This document shows positions 1 to 8,567 of a stretch of DNA of 64,000 nucleotides, in pieces. The notes beneath the pieces are model-generated. The model made no database searches, was not told the DNA's origin, and saw nothing but the letters and a program-made list of their open reading frames with translations. How positions within the stretch are numbered: the first letter of the stretch is position 1; the number at the start of each line of letters is the position of its first letter. Origin of the DNA: Akkermansiaceae bacterium (GTDB lineage Bacteria; Verrucomicrobiota; Verrucomicrobiia; Verrucomicrobiales; Akkermansiaceae); NCBI GenBank assembly GCA_030725745.1, contig JANRFH010000003.1:171852-235851 (forward strand), in the 5' to 3' direction. Made by a program: the position numbers and the translations under genes.

Positions 1-38
1 ACCTCCGCATTCATTTCCGTAAAAAACTCAAATGGTGA
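1..38 (+). CDS. pstA: Phosphate ABC transporter permease PstA, C-terminal tail (partial)
   Basis: Only the last eleven codons lie in the window ([11 protein letters not shown], then TGA at 36-38). A basic C-terminal tail ending just as pstB begins fits the usual pstA-pstB order. The pstB start at 32 overlaps it by a few bases, suggesting translational coupling. The identification rests on position and tail composition alone, so it is tentative. Confidence 0.5.
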   Translation, partial: LRIHFRKKLKW

Positions 39-907
39 CCACCTCCCCATCCGATCCCATGACTGAACTAGCAACACCCGTGGAAAGTCCCGCAAAAGCT
101 TCGCCATCGACGAAGGCAAACAACCCAAACCCGATCGCCGAGCAAGACGCGATGATCGAGATCGACGACGTATCCTTCAGCTATGATATGGGGAAAACGA
201 ACGTCCTGAAGAACATCTCGTTCAACATCCCCGCTGGCAAGGTCACCGCCCTCATCGGCCCCTCAGGCTGCGGAAAATCGACCCTTCTGCGCTGCCTGAA
301 CCGCATGAACGACCTCGTTGACACCTCGAAGGTCACCACCGGCCAGATTCGCATCATGGGGCAAGACATCAACGCACACGATGTCGATCCCATTGAGCTT
401 CGCAAACAGGTCGGCATGGTGTTCCAGAAATACAACCCTTTCCCGAAAAGCATTTACGAAAACGTCGCCTACGGTCTGCGCATCCAAGGCATCAAAAACA
501 AGGCCAGGCTCGATGAGGCGGTCGAAAAATCCCTCCAGCGCGCCGCCCTCTGGAATGAGGTAAAAGACCGTTTGAACTCCAGCGCACTTGGTCTTTCCGG
601 TGGCCAGCAGCAGCGCCTCTGCATCGCCCGCACCATCGCCGTCAACCCGCGTATCGTCCTCATGGATGAGCCATGCTCCGCGCTCGACCCCATCGCCACC
701 GCCCGCATTGAGGAGCTCATCGCCGAGCTTCAGGAAGAGTTCACCATCGTCATCGTGACCCACAATATGCAGCAGGCCACCCGCGTCTCGGATCGCACCG
801 CCTTCTTCTACCTTGGCGAACTCATCGAATACGACGACACCACCACCATTTTCGGAAACCCCTCAGTGACCCAGACGGAAGACTACGTCAGCGGGCGCTT
901 CGGGTGA
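32..907 (+). CDS. pstB: Phosphate ABC transporter ATP-binding protein PstB
   Basis: This is the cytoplasmic ATPase that powers the PstSCAB high-affinity phosphate importer. The ABC domain starts near residue 40 with Walker [10 protein letters not shown], the Q-loop lies in [18 protein letters not shown], the signature is LSGGQQQR, and Walker B is IVLMDEP followed by the CSALDP typical of PstB. At 291 aa it is about 35 residues longer than many PstBs because of a Pro/Ala/Ser-rich N-terminal extension; an in-frame ATG at 59 would shorten this. It overlaps the pstA tail and is followed 10 bp later by phoU, forming a pst-phoU operon. Control by PhoB is expected from the family but no promoter is in view. 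Confidence 0.95.
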   Translation: MVTTSPSDPMTELATPVESPAKASPSTKANNPNPIAEQDAMIEIDDVSFSYDMGKTNVLKNISFNIPAGKVTALIGPSGCGKSTLLRCLNRMNDLVDTSKVTTGQIRIMGQDINAHDVDPIELRKQVGMVFQKYNPFPKSIYENVAYGLRIQGIKNKARLDEAVEKSLQRAALWNEVKDRLNSSALGLSGGQQQRLCIARTIAVNPRIVLMDEPCSALDPIATARIEELIAELQEEFTIVIVTHNMQQATRVSDRTAFFYLGELIEYDDTTTIFGNPSVTQTEDYVSGRFG

Positions 908-917
908 ATATAACACC

Positions 918-1595
918 ATGCCTCCGGAAGAACCGTCACAACACATCCTAAGCTCCTTCGATGCCGAACTGGAGCAGCTCAGGATCGACCTCATCCAGAT
1001 GGGAAATCTTGTCCTGCGCGCTGTGGACGGCTCGGTGAATGGACTCCTCACAAGGGATATCGAGCGTTGCAGCGATGTGATCGACGACGATGAGCTGATC
1101 GACCAGAAACAAAAGGAGATCGATAGCAGGGGCATGTCCATCCTGCTCCGCTACAGCCCCATGGCCTCGGATTTCCGCGCAGCCGTCTCCGCCCTCAGCG
1201 TATGCCGCTCTCTTGAGCGTGTCGGCGACCATGCAGTGAACATTTCCAAATCCTCTCGCAAGATACTCAAGCATGGCGAGTGCCCGGAGATCGGTCTTGT
1301 AAAACCGCTCTTCGAGGCGACCCGCAGCCAATTGGTCAAAGCCCTACAAGCATATACGAACGCCGATTCCTTACAGGCCTTGGAAATCATCGAAGGTGAC
1401 AAAAAGGTCGATAAGCTTCACAAAAAACTCTCCAAGGCACTTCCCGCCATGGTGGACAGCGGTGGTAGCGATGTGAAGGGCATCCTCCATCTCCTCTTTA
1501 TCTCACGTTTCTTAGAGCGCATCGGAGACCTTGCCGCGAGCATCGGCGAAGATGTCGTCTTCATCAGCTCTGCCGAAGACATCCGCCACGCCTGA
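918..1595 (+). CDS. phoU: Phosphate signalling protein PhoU (first copy)
   Basis: PhoU links the Pst transporter to the PhoR/PhoB system and restrains phosphate uptake. The 225-residue protein has the expected two helical-bundle repeats, with the metal-binding type signature around SLERVGDHAVNISK in the first half and FLERIGDLAASIGED in the second. Length is normal for the family. It begins 10 bp after pstB and is followed 48 bp later by a second phoU, so all three genes are probably co-transcribed. Confidence 0.93.
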   Translation: MPPEEPSQHILSSFDAELEQLRIDLIQMGNLVLRAVDGSVNGLLTRDIERCSDVIDDDELIDQKQKEIDSRGMSILLRYSPMASDFRAAVSALSVCRSLERVGDHAVNISKSSRKILKHGECPEIGLVKPLFEATRSQLVKALQAYTNADSLQALEIIEGDKKVDKLHKKLSKALPAMVDSGGSDVKGILHLLFISRFLERIGDLAASIGEDVVFISSAEDIRHA

Positions 1596-1643
1596 GACAA
1601 TACCTCTACTTTCCAAATCTGAAATATAAGATAGATTAAACGA

Positions 1644-2336
1644 ATGAATAGCGCTCCTCATATCATCAAGGACTTCGATCTCGCCCTAGCGGAATTGAAG
1701 AACGACGTCCTCACCATGGCTGCAAAAACTCGCCACAACCTCGAGCGAGCCATCCAGGCACTGCTCGGGCGCGATGCCGAATTGTCCAATTCAGTCATCG
1801 CGGATGACGATGAGGTAGATGAATTGGAGCGAGTCATCGACAAGGCCGGGATGAGTCTTCTAGTAAAATACCACCCCATGGCCTCGGATCTGCGTTTCGT
1901 CGTTTCATCCATGAAAATCTCGATGAACCTCGAGCGTATCTCGGATCACGCCACCAACATCGCGAAACGTGCGAAAAAAATTATCGCTACCGCAGAACTC
2001 ATCGATGTGACCCTCGTCGAGCCTGTCTATACCCTAGCAGACGAACTCCTCCGTGACGCGATCTCGTCTTTCAGCGATGGCAATGGTGTTCTCGGCGCCT
2101 CCCTCCACGTCCGCGACAAGGAGCTTGATAAGCTCTATAAAGCGGCGACCGCCCAGTTCGGCGACCGCATCGAGGACACCCAAGGCCGCTCCCAGGAATA
2201 TGTCCACCTCATCTTCATTGTCCGCTCCCTAGAGCGTGTCGGCGATCTCGCCTCGAACATCGGCGAAGACTCCGTCTACCTAGATCGCGCTAAGGATATC
2301 CGCCACATGAGCCGGGGAGAACGCGAACTGACGTAA
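1644..2336 (+). CDS. phoU: Phosphate signalling protein PhoU (second copy)
   Basis: A second, divergent PhoU of 230 residues lies directly after the first. Both helical-bundle repeats are present, with NLERISDHATNIAKRAKK in the N-terminal half and SLERVGDLASNIGEDSVY in the C-terminal half. The two copies share the motif framework but differ through most of their length, so this looks like an old duplication. It may let different partners be read out, or the copies may act as a heterodimer; this is inference. It is the last gene of the pst-phoU run. Confidence 0.92.
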   Translation: MNSAPHIIKDFDLALAELKNDVLTMAAKTRHNLERAIQALLGRDAELSNSVIADDDEVDELERVIDKAGMSLLVKYHPMASDLRFVVSSMKISMNLERISDHATNIAKRAKKIIATAELIDVTLVEPVYTLADELLRDAISSFSDGNGVLGASLHVRDKELDKLYKAATAQFGDRIEDTQGRSQEYVHLIFIVRSLERVGDLASNIGEDSVYLDRAKDIRHMSRGERELT

Positions 2337-2441
2337 ACCTTCCTAGAAGGGGGGTGGAACAGGAGTTTCCCGGAAAATGAGATTAGGGTTTGAGATTTTG
2401 CCCATCCCATCCAACAATTGGGCGCATCCTTTTCATTTCTC

Positions 2442-3134
2442 ATGAACGCCCTCACACGCGCCGCCACAGCATACTGGCAGTCCTCCATCGGAAAAAAGCT
2501 CGTCGTCGCCGTCACCGGCCTCGCGATGGTGCTTTTCCTCGCCGGCCACCTCACCGGAAACCTCCTTATCTTCGCAGGCCGTGAGGCTTTCAACGAATAC
2601 GCTGAGTTCCTCCATAGCGCCGGCCACGGGGCACTGATCTGGGTCGCACGCATCGGCCTGCTGGTCGTCGTCGTCCTCCACGTCTGGGCCACCATCCTGC
2701 TTGTCCGCGAAAACAAAAAAGCCCGCGGCCAGGAGTATGAATGCAAATCCACCATCCAGGCCACCAAGTCCTCACGCCTCATGATCTGGTCTGGCCTTAC
2801 CATCCTCGCCTTCATCGTCTTTCACATCCTCCACTTCACCGTCCGTGTGAACTCCCACCTCGCGGAAGTCGGCGCGACTGACCCCTACGGCATGGTCGTC
2901 GAGGGCTTCAGAGCTGGATGGCTGAATTTAATCGTCGTCATCTTCTACATCATTGCCATGACCTGCCTCTGCTCGCACCTCAGCCACGGCGTTGCATCCA
3001 TTTTCCAGACACTCGGCTTGCGCTCGAAGAAATCCCAAGAGCTCATCCGGAAGTTTTCCCTAGGCTACACCGCCGTCATCTACTTCGGCTTCATCTCCGT
3101 CCCCATCGCCATCTTCCTCGGCATCGTGGACTAA
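2442..3134 (+). CDS. sdhC: Succinate dehydrogenase cytochrome b subunit SdhC
   Basis: This is the membrane anchor that binds heme and quinone for succinate dehydrogenase. The roughly 230-residue protein has five hydrophobic segments (for example KKLVVAVTGLAMVLFLAGH and LMIWSGLTILAFIVFHILHF) with several histidines near helix ends, as in the single-subunit type B cytochrome b of menaquinone-using bacteria. I chose ATG 2442 (MNALTRAATAYWQSS) over a TTG at 2418 because family members start close to this helix-preceding motif. Normally sdhA follows directly, but here a decayed cassette separates them by about 290 bp. Confidence 0.9.
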   Translation: MNALTRAATAYWQSSIGKKLVVAVTGLAMVLFLAGHLTGNLLIFAGREAFNEYAEFLHSAGHGALIWVARIGLLVVVVLHVWATILLVRENKKARGQEYECKSTIQATKSSRLMIWSGLTILAFIVFHILHFTVRVNSHLAEVGATDPYGMVVEGFRAGWLNLIVVIFYIIAMTCLCSHLSHGVASIFQTLGLRSKKSQELIRKFSLGYTAVIYFGFISVPIAIFLGIVD

Positions 3135-3423
3135 TTGAATGTTGTAAATTGGAAATTGATTATTGCGAAGATGACTCCTGACGAACTCAAAACCCGTTGC
3201 AAGCAGTTTTCTCTGCGTGTGATGCGCTTGGTGCGTTCACTTCCGGAGGATCGAGTCAGCCGCACTATCGCCAATCAGCTCGTTCGGTCGGGCACTTCTG
3301 TTGCCGCAAATTATCGCGCCGCATGCCTCGCCAAATCCCCCGCCGATTTCGCCTCCATCAAAACCGTCCGCCAAAACAACCGCTGAGATAATACTCAATC
3401 TCCAATTTCCAATCCTCAATTCT
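3135..3423. repeat. Imperfect inverted-repeat cassette between sdhC and sdhA
   Basis: AT-rich arms at about 3136-3165 and 3388-3423 are imperfect reverse complements built on the words AAATTGGAAATTG and GATTGAGTATT. They bracket a truncated four-helix-bundle ORF, and the right arm ends at the sdhA start codon. The composition is clearly more AT-rich than the adjoining sdh genes. This looks like an inserted small cassette. Confidence 0.6.
3171..3386 (+). pseudogene. Truncated four-helix bundle protein (S23/IVP-like)
   Basis: From ATG 3171 the reading frame ([19 protein letters not shown]...) matches the start of the small four-helix-bundle family related to the 23S rRNA intervening-sequence protein, including the hallmark stretch [19 protein letters not shown] and the SPADFASIK segment after it. 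Family members are usually 115-130 residues; this one stops after about 71, losing helices three and four. It sits inside an inverted-repeat-flanked, AT-richer island that splits sdhC from sdhA. The biochemical role of the family is unknown. I regard this copy as a decayed remnant. Confidence 0.7.
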
Positions 3424-5394
3424 ATGAACCTCGATAGCAAAATCCCCGCTGGCCCGCTTGAACAAAAGTGGACTAGCCACAAGATGAACTCCAAGCTCAT
3501 CAACCCGGCGAACAAACGGAAATTCTCCGTTATCATCGTCGGCTCCGGCCTCGCTGGTGGTGCCGCCGCCGCCACCCTTGCTGAGCTCGGCTATCAGGTG
3601 AAATGCTTCTGTTATCAAGATTCCCCGCGCCGCGCCCACTCCATCGCCGCCCAAGGTGGCATCAACGCTGCGAAAAACTATCGCAACGACGGCGACTCCG
3701 TTTACCGCCTCTTCTACGACACCATCAAAGGCGGCGACTTCCGCTCCCGCGAGGCAAACGTCTACCGCCTCGCCGAGGTTTCCAACAACATCATCGACCA
3801 ATGCGTCGCCCAAGGCGTGCCCTTCGCCCGCGAATACGGCGGACTCCTCGACAACCGCTCCTTCGGTGGAGCCCAGGTTTCCCGTACCTTCTACGCACGC
3901 GGACAAACCGGACAACAACTCCTCATCGGCTGCTACCAAGCGCTCGAAAAGGAAATCCACAAAGGCGGTGTGAAAATGTACCCGCGCACGGAAATGCTCG
4001 ATCTCGTCAAGGTCGATGGCCACGCAAAGGGCATCGTCGTCCGAGACCTGAACACCGGAGAGATTTCCACCCACGCAGCGGACGCCGTCATCCTCGCCAC
4101 CGGCGGCTACGGAAACGTCTTTTTCCTCTCCACCAACGCCATGGGCTGCAACGTCATGGCCTCTTGGCGCGCCGCTCGCAAGGGCGCCCTCATGGCAAAC
4201 CCCTGCTACACGCAGATCCACCCGACCTGCATCCCAGTCTCCGGCGAATACCAATCAAAGCTCACCCTCATGTCCGAGTCGCTCCGCAACGACGGCCGCA
4301 TCTGGGCACCAAAAACCAAGGAAATTGCAGCAAAAATTCGCGCCAAAGAACTTCACCCGAACGATGTCTCAGAAGACGATCGCGACTACTTCCTTGAGCG
4401 GAAATATCCATCCTTCGGAAACCTCGCTCCACGCGATATTTCCTCTCGAGCTGCCAAAGAAGCCTGCGATGAGGGTCGCGGCGTAGCCCCCACCGGCCTC
4501 GGCGTTTACCTCGATTTCCGCGATGCCATCAAGCGTCTCGGGGAAGACAAGATCCGCTCAAGCTATGGGAACCTCTTCCAAATGTATGAGAAGATCTCCG
4601 GCGAAAACCCCTACGAGCGCCCGATGATGATCTATCCCGCCGTTCACTACACCATGGGCGGCCTCTGGGTGGATTATAACCTCCAGTCAAACATCCCCGG
4701 CCTCCACGTCCTTGGCGAAGCAAACTTCTCCGATCACGGCGCAAACCGCCTCGGCGCCTCTGCCCTCATGCAAGGCCTCGCCGACGGATATTTCGTCATC
4801 CCCACCACCATCGCGAACTACCTAGCCACCCAAAAGCCCGGCACCGTAACCACCCAAGACCCCGCCTTCGCGCAGGCCGAGGGCGAAGTCCGCGAGCGCA
4901 TCTCCAAGCTCCTCGCCATCCAAGGCAAGCGCACCGTCGATTCCTTCCACCGTGATCTCGGCAAAGTCATGTGGGACAAATGCGGCATGGAACGCACCGC
5001 AGAAGGCCTCACTTGGGCACTCGAGGAAATCCCAAGAATCCGCGAGGAATTCTGGAACAACGTCCGCATCCCCGGCACCGCAGACACCCCGAACATGGAG
5101 CTCGAAAAAGCCGGTCGCGTCGCCGATTTCCTCGAATTCGGCGAACTCATGTGCCACGACGCCCTCCAGCGCGAGGAATCATGCGGTGGCCACTTCCGCG
5201 GCGAGCACCAGTTCACCGAAAACAGCCAAGAGGTTAAAGAAGGCAAGACCCAGCCCGGCGAAGCCAAACGCCACGACGAAACCTTCGCCTACGTCTCCGC
5301 ATGGGAATACCACGGCCCAGGCCAAGCGCCGACCCTCCACAAAGAGCCCCTCGAATACGAGACCGTCAAACTCTCCGTCCGCAGCTACGCGTAA
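3424..5394 (+). CDS. sdhA: Succinate dehydrogenase flavoprotein subunit SdhA
   Basis: SdhA oxidises succinate to fumarate in complex II. The 656-residue protein has the FAD-binding GSGLAGG motif at residues 40-46 and the motif [13 protein letters not shown], whose His72 is the expected site of covalent FAD attachment. The active-site region [20 protein letters not shown] and the C-terminal flavoprotein domain are also present. I prefer ATG 3424, although ATG 3484 is possible since the Rossmann fold starts only at residue 33. A sdhB iron-sulfur subunit is expected immediately downstream, but the next genes are an opposite-strand toxin-antitoxin remnant. Confidence 0.93.
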   Translation: MNLDSKIPAGPLEQKWTSHKMNSKLINPANKRKFSVIIVGSGLAGGAAAATLAELGYQVKCFCYQDSPRRAHSIAAQGGINAAKNYRNDGDSVYRLFYDTIKGGDFRSREANVYRLAEVSNNIIDQCVAQGVPFAREYGGLLDNRSFGGAQVSRTFYARGQTGQQLLIGCYQALEKEIHKGGVKMYPRTEMLDLVKVDGHAKGIVVRDLNTGEISTHAADAVILATGGYGNVFFLSTNAMGCNVMASWRAARKGALMANPCYTQIHPTCIPVSGEYQSKLTLMSESLRNDGRIWAPKTKEIAAKIRAKELHPNDVSEDDRDYFLERKYPSFGNLAPRDISSRAAKEACDEGRGVAPTGLGVYLDFRDAIKRLGEDKIRSSYGNLFQMYEKISGENPYERPMMIYPAVHYTMGGLWVDYNLQSNIPGLHVLGEANFSDHGANRLGASALMQGLADGYFVIPTTIANYLATQKPGTVTTQDPAFAQAEGEVRERISKLLAIQGKRTVDSFHRDLGKVMWDKCGMERTAEGLTWALEEIPRIREEFWNNVRIPGTADTPNMELEKAGRVADFLEFGELMCHDALQREESCGGHFRGEHQFTENSQEVKEGKTQPGEAKRHDETFAYVSAWEYHGPGQAPTLHKEPLEYETVKLSVRSYA

Positions 5395-5424
5395 GCAAAA
5401 GGAGCGCTGCCTTCAGGCGGCGAG

Positions 5425-5736
5425 TCACTCCAGCAAGCGCTTCTTGAGCCTTTCCATCAGCTCCATGCTCTCGTGAAAAACAGCAAGGATCAGCGGAACA
5501 TCCCCGGCTCGTTCCTGGTGGAAAATAACATGCTTCTGGCAACGCGACGCATGTAGATCCCCCCGGTGCCCAAAAACCGTTTTTGTCCGGACTTCTCCTT
5601 TGCCAATCGCTTCAAAGTGCGCGTCAAGCAAACCGACATAGCGGACTGAATGATCGACGTCCCATTTTTAAATGGTGTAGAGGATGATCCCGGCAATGTC
5701 GCCATCGGCCAGATAGGACAGTTCGAAATTCGGCAT
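5425..5736 (-). pseudogene. ParE/RelE-type toxin with an internal stop codon
   Basis: Read from ATG 5736 the frame gives MPNFELSYLADGDIAGIIL, then YTI, then a TAA at 5668-5670, then KWDVDHSVRYVGLLDAHFEA and on to TGA at 5425. That layout is the ParE toxin pattern (acidic helix, Y-T-x-x-x-W, then the beta-sheet core ending LAVFHESMELMERL). The stop falls where ParE proteins carry a charged residue between YT and W, so one base change would explain it. Total length, 103 codons plus stop, is normal. It starts 3 bp after its antitoxin gene ends. Confidence 0.72.
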
Positions 5737-5739
5737 GAG

Positions 5740-5991
5740 TTATTGCTTTTCCAAAGTGTCCTGCAGGATGGCACTGGCAGATGATCTTCCTTTCAGTCCG
5801 CTCTTCCCATGATGTTCGATTCGTGAATCAAGCAACGCCTCCAGTTCCACTAAAGCTTTCTCCTGATCGTCCGCACCGGCGTCAAACTTCCCTTCCAATA
5901 GGTAGTCCTTCATACTCTTCCCTTTCAGCGCGGCAATGGCTTTCAGCTTCCGGTGCTCCTCAGGCGATACATCGATTGAAATTCTGCTCAT
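5740..5991 (-). CDS. ParD-like ribbon-helix-helix antitoxin
   Basis: The 83-residue protein begins MSRISIDVSPEEHRKLKAIA, a typical ribbon-helix-helix beta strand and helix used for operator binding, followed by a KGKSMKDYLLEG helix and a charged, flexible C-terminal tail that in this family wraps the cognate toxin. It precedes the toxin gene by 3 bp. Because the toxin is interrupted, the antitoxin may persist as an orphan or may neutralise related toxins elsewhere. The pair lies just downstream of sdhA on the opposite strand. Confidence 0.75.
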   Translation of the reverse strand: MSRISIDVSPEEHRKLKAIAALKGKSMKDYLLEGKFDAGADDQEKALVELEALLDSRIEHHGKSGLKGRSSASAILQDTLEKQ

Positions 5992-6385
5992 GATTTAAGT
6001 CCCTCTCGTGGCTTTCACAGTAGCCCACAAACCCACATTTGTGCAACCAAGGACTAGGCGTCTAATAGGGTTTTCTGCGAATCCGACCGACTGAAAAAGA
6101 AAAGTGGCGGCATCCGAAGATACCACCCCCATCGAATGAATCAAAGATTCAGGAATGATTGGCCGCCTGGGCCTGAGTACCAATTGCCTTCCAGATGGAT
6201 GGTGAGAACTGGATTGCCCCATATGCGGCAGCCAGTCCGTGAATCGGTGGACCATCTGCGGAATATAATAGGCCGTCCGCAGTATCGGCACTGTGTGGTA
6301 TTAACCATCGTCGTAGACGGCTCCGACGTGCCTTCCGGCATAAAAACACTCTCCACTTACGGCGCAGTTGCTGTATGCTAATGCC
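5992..6385. other. Intergenic stretch without a recognisable gene
   Basis: About 390 bp between the antitoxin start and the next plus-strand gene. Short ORFs occur in several frames (for example a minus-strand frame at 5995-6291), but none shows a family motif, a hydrophobic segment or a convincing start. It presumably holds the promoters of the two divergent units. I see nothing else there. Confidence 0.4.
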
Positions 6386-6967
6386 ATGAAAAGAAGGCAT
6401 TTCATCGCGATGTCCGTCGTCTCCATACCGATTGCCGCGAAGGCGATGGATGTAGAGGAAACTTGGTGGGAGGATGTGGTCAAAGTCTCCAAATTCACTG
6501 CGAAGTCGGAAGAAGGGAACCTTACGCTAGAGGTCGAGCTCGAATTCCCCAAAGAGCCGGATCTTGTGGCGCTTCCCGAGGTGGGTGGCGAATATCAGGG
6601 CTACTCTTATAAAGGAGAAAAGCTGCCCCTGCGGTTCTGGCCAGGCTGCTCACTCATCACGAAATTTGATTTTAAATGGGACGGGAAACCCATCGAAATC
6701 GAAAAGCGGTTTTGGCGGGATCTCGCGGGTTTCATTATCGAGGACGTCCCAAACAAGCCTGCCTTGAAGCCGGAAGAATCGTGGAAATATCAGAAATTCA
6801 TCGACGGACTTCGCCGCCCCAGCGTCATGATTTCCCAAGACGGTGGAACCGCACTCATCGAGTGGGTGCGCCCTGAGGAATGCGACAGCAGCTCCACCAT
6901 CCGCTGGATCATCAGCCGTTCCGGCACCGTCCTGCGCCACCGCTACGAACCGCCTCACGAATGCTAA
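6386..6967 (+). CDS. Hypothetical exported protein
   Basis: A 193-residue protein of unknown function beginning MKRRHFIAMSVVSIPIAAKA, a short signal peptide with an A-K-A type cleavage site near residue 20. The mature part is rich in Trp, Glu and Lys with alternating beta-like stretches (NLTLEVELEFPKEPDLVAL) and contains no cysteine pair except near the end. I chose ATG 6386 over an upstream TTG at 6368 because it starts the signal peptide. Its end overlaps the modA start at 6961, which suggests coupled translation. Confidence 0.6.
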   Translation: MKRRHFIAMSVVSIPIAAKAMDVEETWWEDVVKVSKFTAKSEEGNLTLEVELEFPKEPDLVALPEVGGEYQGYSYKGEKLPLRFWPGCSLITKFDFKWDGKPIEIEKRFWRDLAGFIIEDVPNKPALKPEESWKYQKFIDGLRRPSVMISQDGGTALIEWVRPEECDSSSTIRWIISRSGTVLRHRYEPPHEC

Positions 6968-7767
6968 CCAAGTTCCCATTGATGAATAAGGAAGGCAGGA
7001 AGGTAGGAATTTTTCTCAACTCTCCTTTCATCGGATCTTTTCCTGCCTTCCTGCTTTCCTCATTCCTCCCTCTTCTCTTTCTAGCAGAAGCAAAAGCCGA
7101 TCTCACCATCGGTGCCGCCATCTCCATGGGCAATGCGCTTGAGGAAATCGTGGAGGCGTATCCCGGGGAAAAACCACGACTCACCTTCTCCGGCACCAAC
7201 GTCATCGCCCGCCAGATTGAGGAGGGAGCGCCCATTGATGTGTTCATCTCCGCAGACACAGCGACCCTCACGGCTCTGGCAAAAAAGAAACTCATCTCCT
7301 CATCCAGTATCCGCACCATCGCGAGTAACGAACTGGTCGTCGTAGTTCCCGCAGCTAGCAAAACCTCCCTAAAATCCGCCCGTGACCTGCTTTCGCTGAA
7401 GCGTATCGCCATCGCCGATCCGACCTCCGTTCCTGCCGGGATCTACGCAAAGAAATGGCTCACCGCAGAAAATATCTGGCCGAAGCTCCAGCGAAAAACC
7501 ATCCCGCTTCAGAACGTCCGCGCCGCCCTCATCGCTGCTGAAACTTCGAACGCCGATGCTGCTATCGTCTACCGCAGCGATGCCGCTTCGAGCGATAAAG
7601 TAAAAATCGCCTTCACCGCCCCGGCGGAAAAAACTGGCTCCATCGAATACCCCGCCGCCATCGTCTCCGCTTCGAAAAACCACAAGGAAGCCGCCCTTTT
7701 CATCGAATTTCTCACTTCGGAAACCGCCACCGCCATCCTCCTGAAGCATGGCTTTGCCGCTCCCTAG
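6961..7767 (+). CDS. modA: Molybdate ABC transporter substrate-binding protein ModA
   Basis: ModA captures molybdate or tungstate outside the cytoplasmic membrane. After a signal peptide the mature chain starts ADLTIGAAISMGNALEEI, the typical first strand and helix, followed by FSGTNVIARQIEEGAPIDVFISAD, whose Ser and Thr positions bind the oxyanion. The distal GIYAKKWL and AIVYRSDA motifs also fit. ATG 6961 and ATG 6982 are both possible. No modB or modC follows, so the partners must be elsewhere or lost. The signal-peptide hydrophobic core is encoded inside a palindromic repeat (see findings). Confidence 0.85.
   Translation: MLTKFPLMNKEGRKVGIFLNSPFIGSFPAFLLSSFLPLLFLAEAKADLTIGAAISMGNALEEIVEAYPGEKPRLTFSGTNVIARQIEEGAPIDVFISADTATLTALAKKKLISSSSIRTIASNELVVVVPAASKTSLKSARDLLSLKRIAIADPTSVPAGIYAKKWLTAENIWPKLQRKTIPLQNVRAALIAAETSNADAAIVYRSDAASSDKVKIAFTAPAEKTGSIEYPAAIVSASKNHKEAALFIEFLTSETATAILLKHGFAAP
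6982..7075. repeat. Palindromic GGAAGGCAGGAA-type repeat inside modA 5' end
   Basis: The run AAGGAAGGCAGGAAGGTAGG near 6988 is mirrored by CCTGCCTTCCTGCTTTCC near 7042, so the two arms can pair across about 35 bp. A one-armed relative (GAATGAGGAAGGTAGGAAAG) occurs at 24634-24660 in a non-coding spacer. Here the element is translated as part of the ModA signal peptide. Confidence 0.6.
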
Positions 7768-7816
7768 TCGCGCCGATCAGGCTTGAGGAAAAAATTTCAC
7801 CCACCAGACTCCACAC

Positions 7817-8494
7817 GTGTCTCGTTTCGTAGAATTCAAGTATCTCCTCAGGAGGCAAGGCGTGGTGTTGGGACTAATCGCATTTCTGGCTGCGGTTCTA
7901 CTAGTTCAGACCTTCGCCAGCTACGATTTCACCCTGCGCTTCTCCGCCATGCCTGCTGAAATTGTCTCGGCATGGAATTCCATCCGTTCAGGAGTTTTCA
8001 CCGCTAGCGTGGGGGAGGAATTGCTCACTCTTCTCACCGCCGGGCTCCTCCATAGCGACATCGGCCACCTTTTGGGAAATATGCTGTTCCTATGGATCTT
8101 CGCTGCTGTCGCCTGCGAGCTGTTAGGATCGCGCTGGGTGGCGGCGGTCTTTATTTTCACGGCAATTACGGGCAATATCTGCCATGTTGCGATGAATCCA
8201 GAATCAACCGCCATTTGCCTCGGTGCCTCTGGAGCGGTGATGGGGTTTGAGGGGCTATATCTCGCGATGGCCGTCCGCTGGAGCTTGCCTGATCCGCATG
8301 TCCAGCCGATGGCGAGACCTGTGAATCCGGGAAGCCTCGCCGTCATCGGCATCATCAGCTTGGTATTCGATTTCAACGGCTACATCAGCGGCGGCGAATG
8401 TATCGCCTACGGAGCCCACCTCGGCGGCTTCATCGGTGGACTTTTCCTCGGCGGCTTCGTCGTCCCGATGCCACGAGTCGCCCTTCCGCGTTAG
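7817..8494 (+). CDS. Rhomboid family intramembrane serine protease
   Basis: Rhomboids cleave transmembrane substrates inside the membrane. This 225-residue protein has about six hydrophobic segments. HLLGN at residues 84-88 corresponds to the HxxxN region, the catalytic Ser138 lies in GASG, and His201 lies in YGAHLGGFIGG, so both dyad residues are present. Translation is assigned to GTG 7817 because no ATG lies upstream in frame. It stands 49 bp after modA on the same strand; no functional link is evident. Confidence 0.85.
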   Translation: MSRFVEFKYLLRRQGVVLGLIAFLAAVLLVQTFASYDFTLRFSAMPAEIVSAWNSIRSGVFTASVGEELLTLLTAGLLHSDIGHLLGNMLFLWIFAAVACELLGSRWVAAVFIFTAITGNICHVAMNPESTAICLGASGAVMGFEGLYLAMAVRWSLPDPHVQPMARPVNPGSLAVIGIISLVFDFNGYISGGECIAYGAHLGGFIGGLFLGGFVVPMPRVALPR

Positions 8495-8567
8495 TTCGCA
8501 GAGGATACGCGCAGTCTATCGCAAGCGGTGCGATGCGGGCTTTCCGCGTCTCTGCTCCACTCTGCGC

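Noticed and set aside
2590-2815. Minus-strand ORFs opposite sdhC
   Set aside because: Shadows of the membrane protein gene with no independent support.
3358-4254. Long minus-strand ORF (298 codons) opposite sdhA
   Set aside because: It is the antisense shadow of a GC-rich conserved gene; the translation has no family motif while sdhA on the plus strand is complete.
5995-6381. Several short ORFs in the 6.0-6.4 kb gap
   Set aside because: No motif, signal peptide or RBS; both strands give equally unconvincing products.
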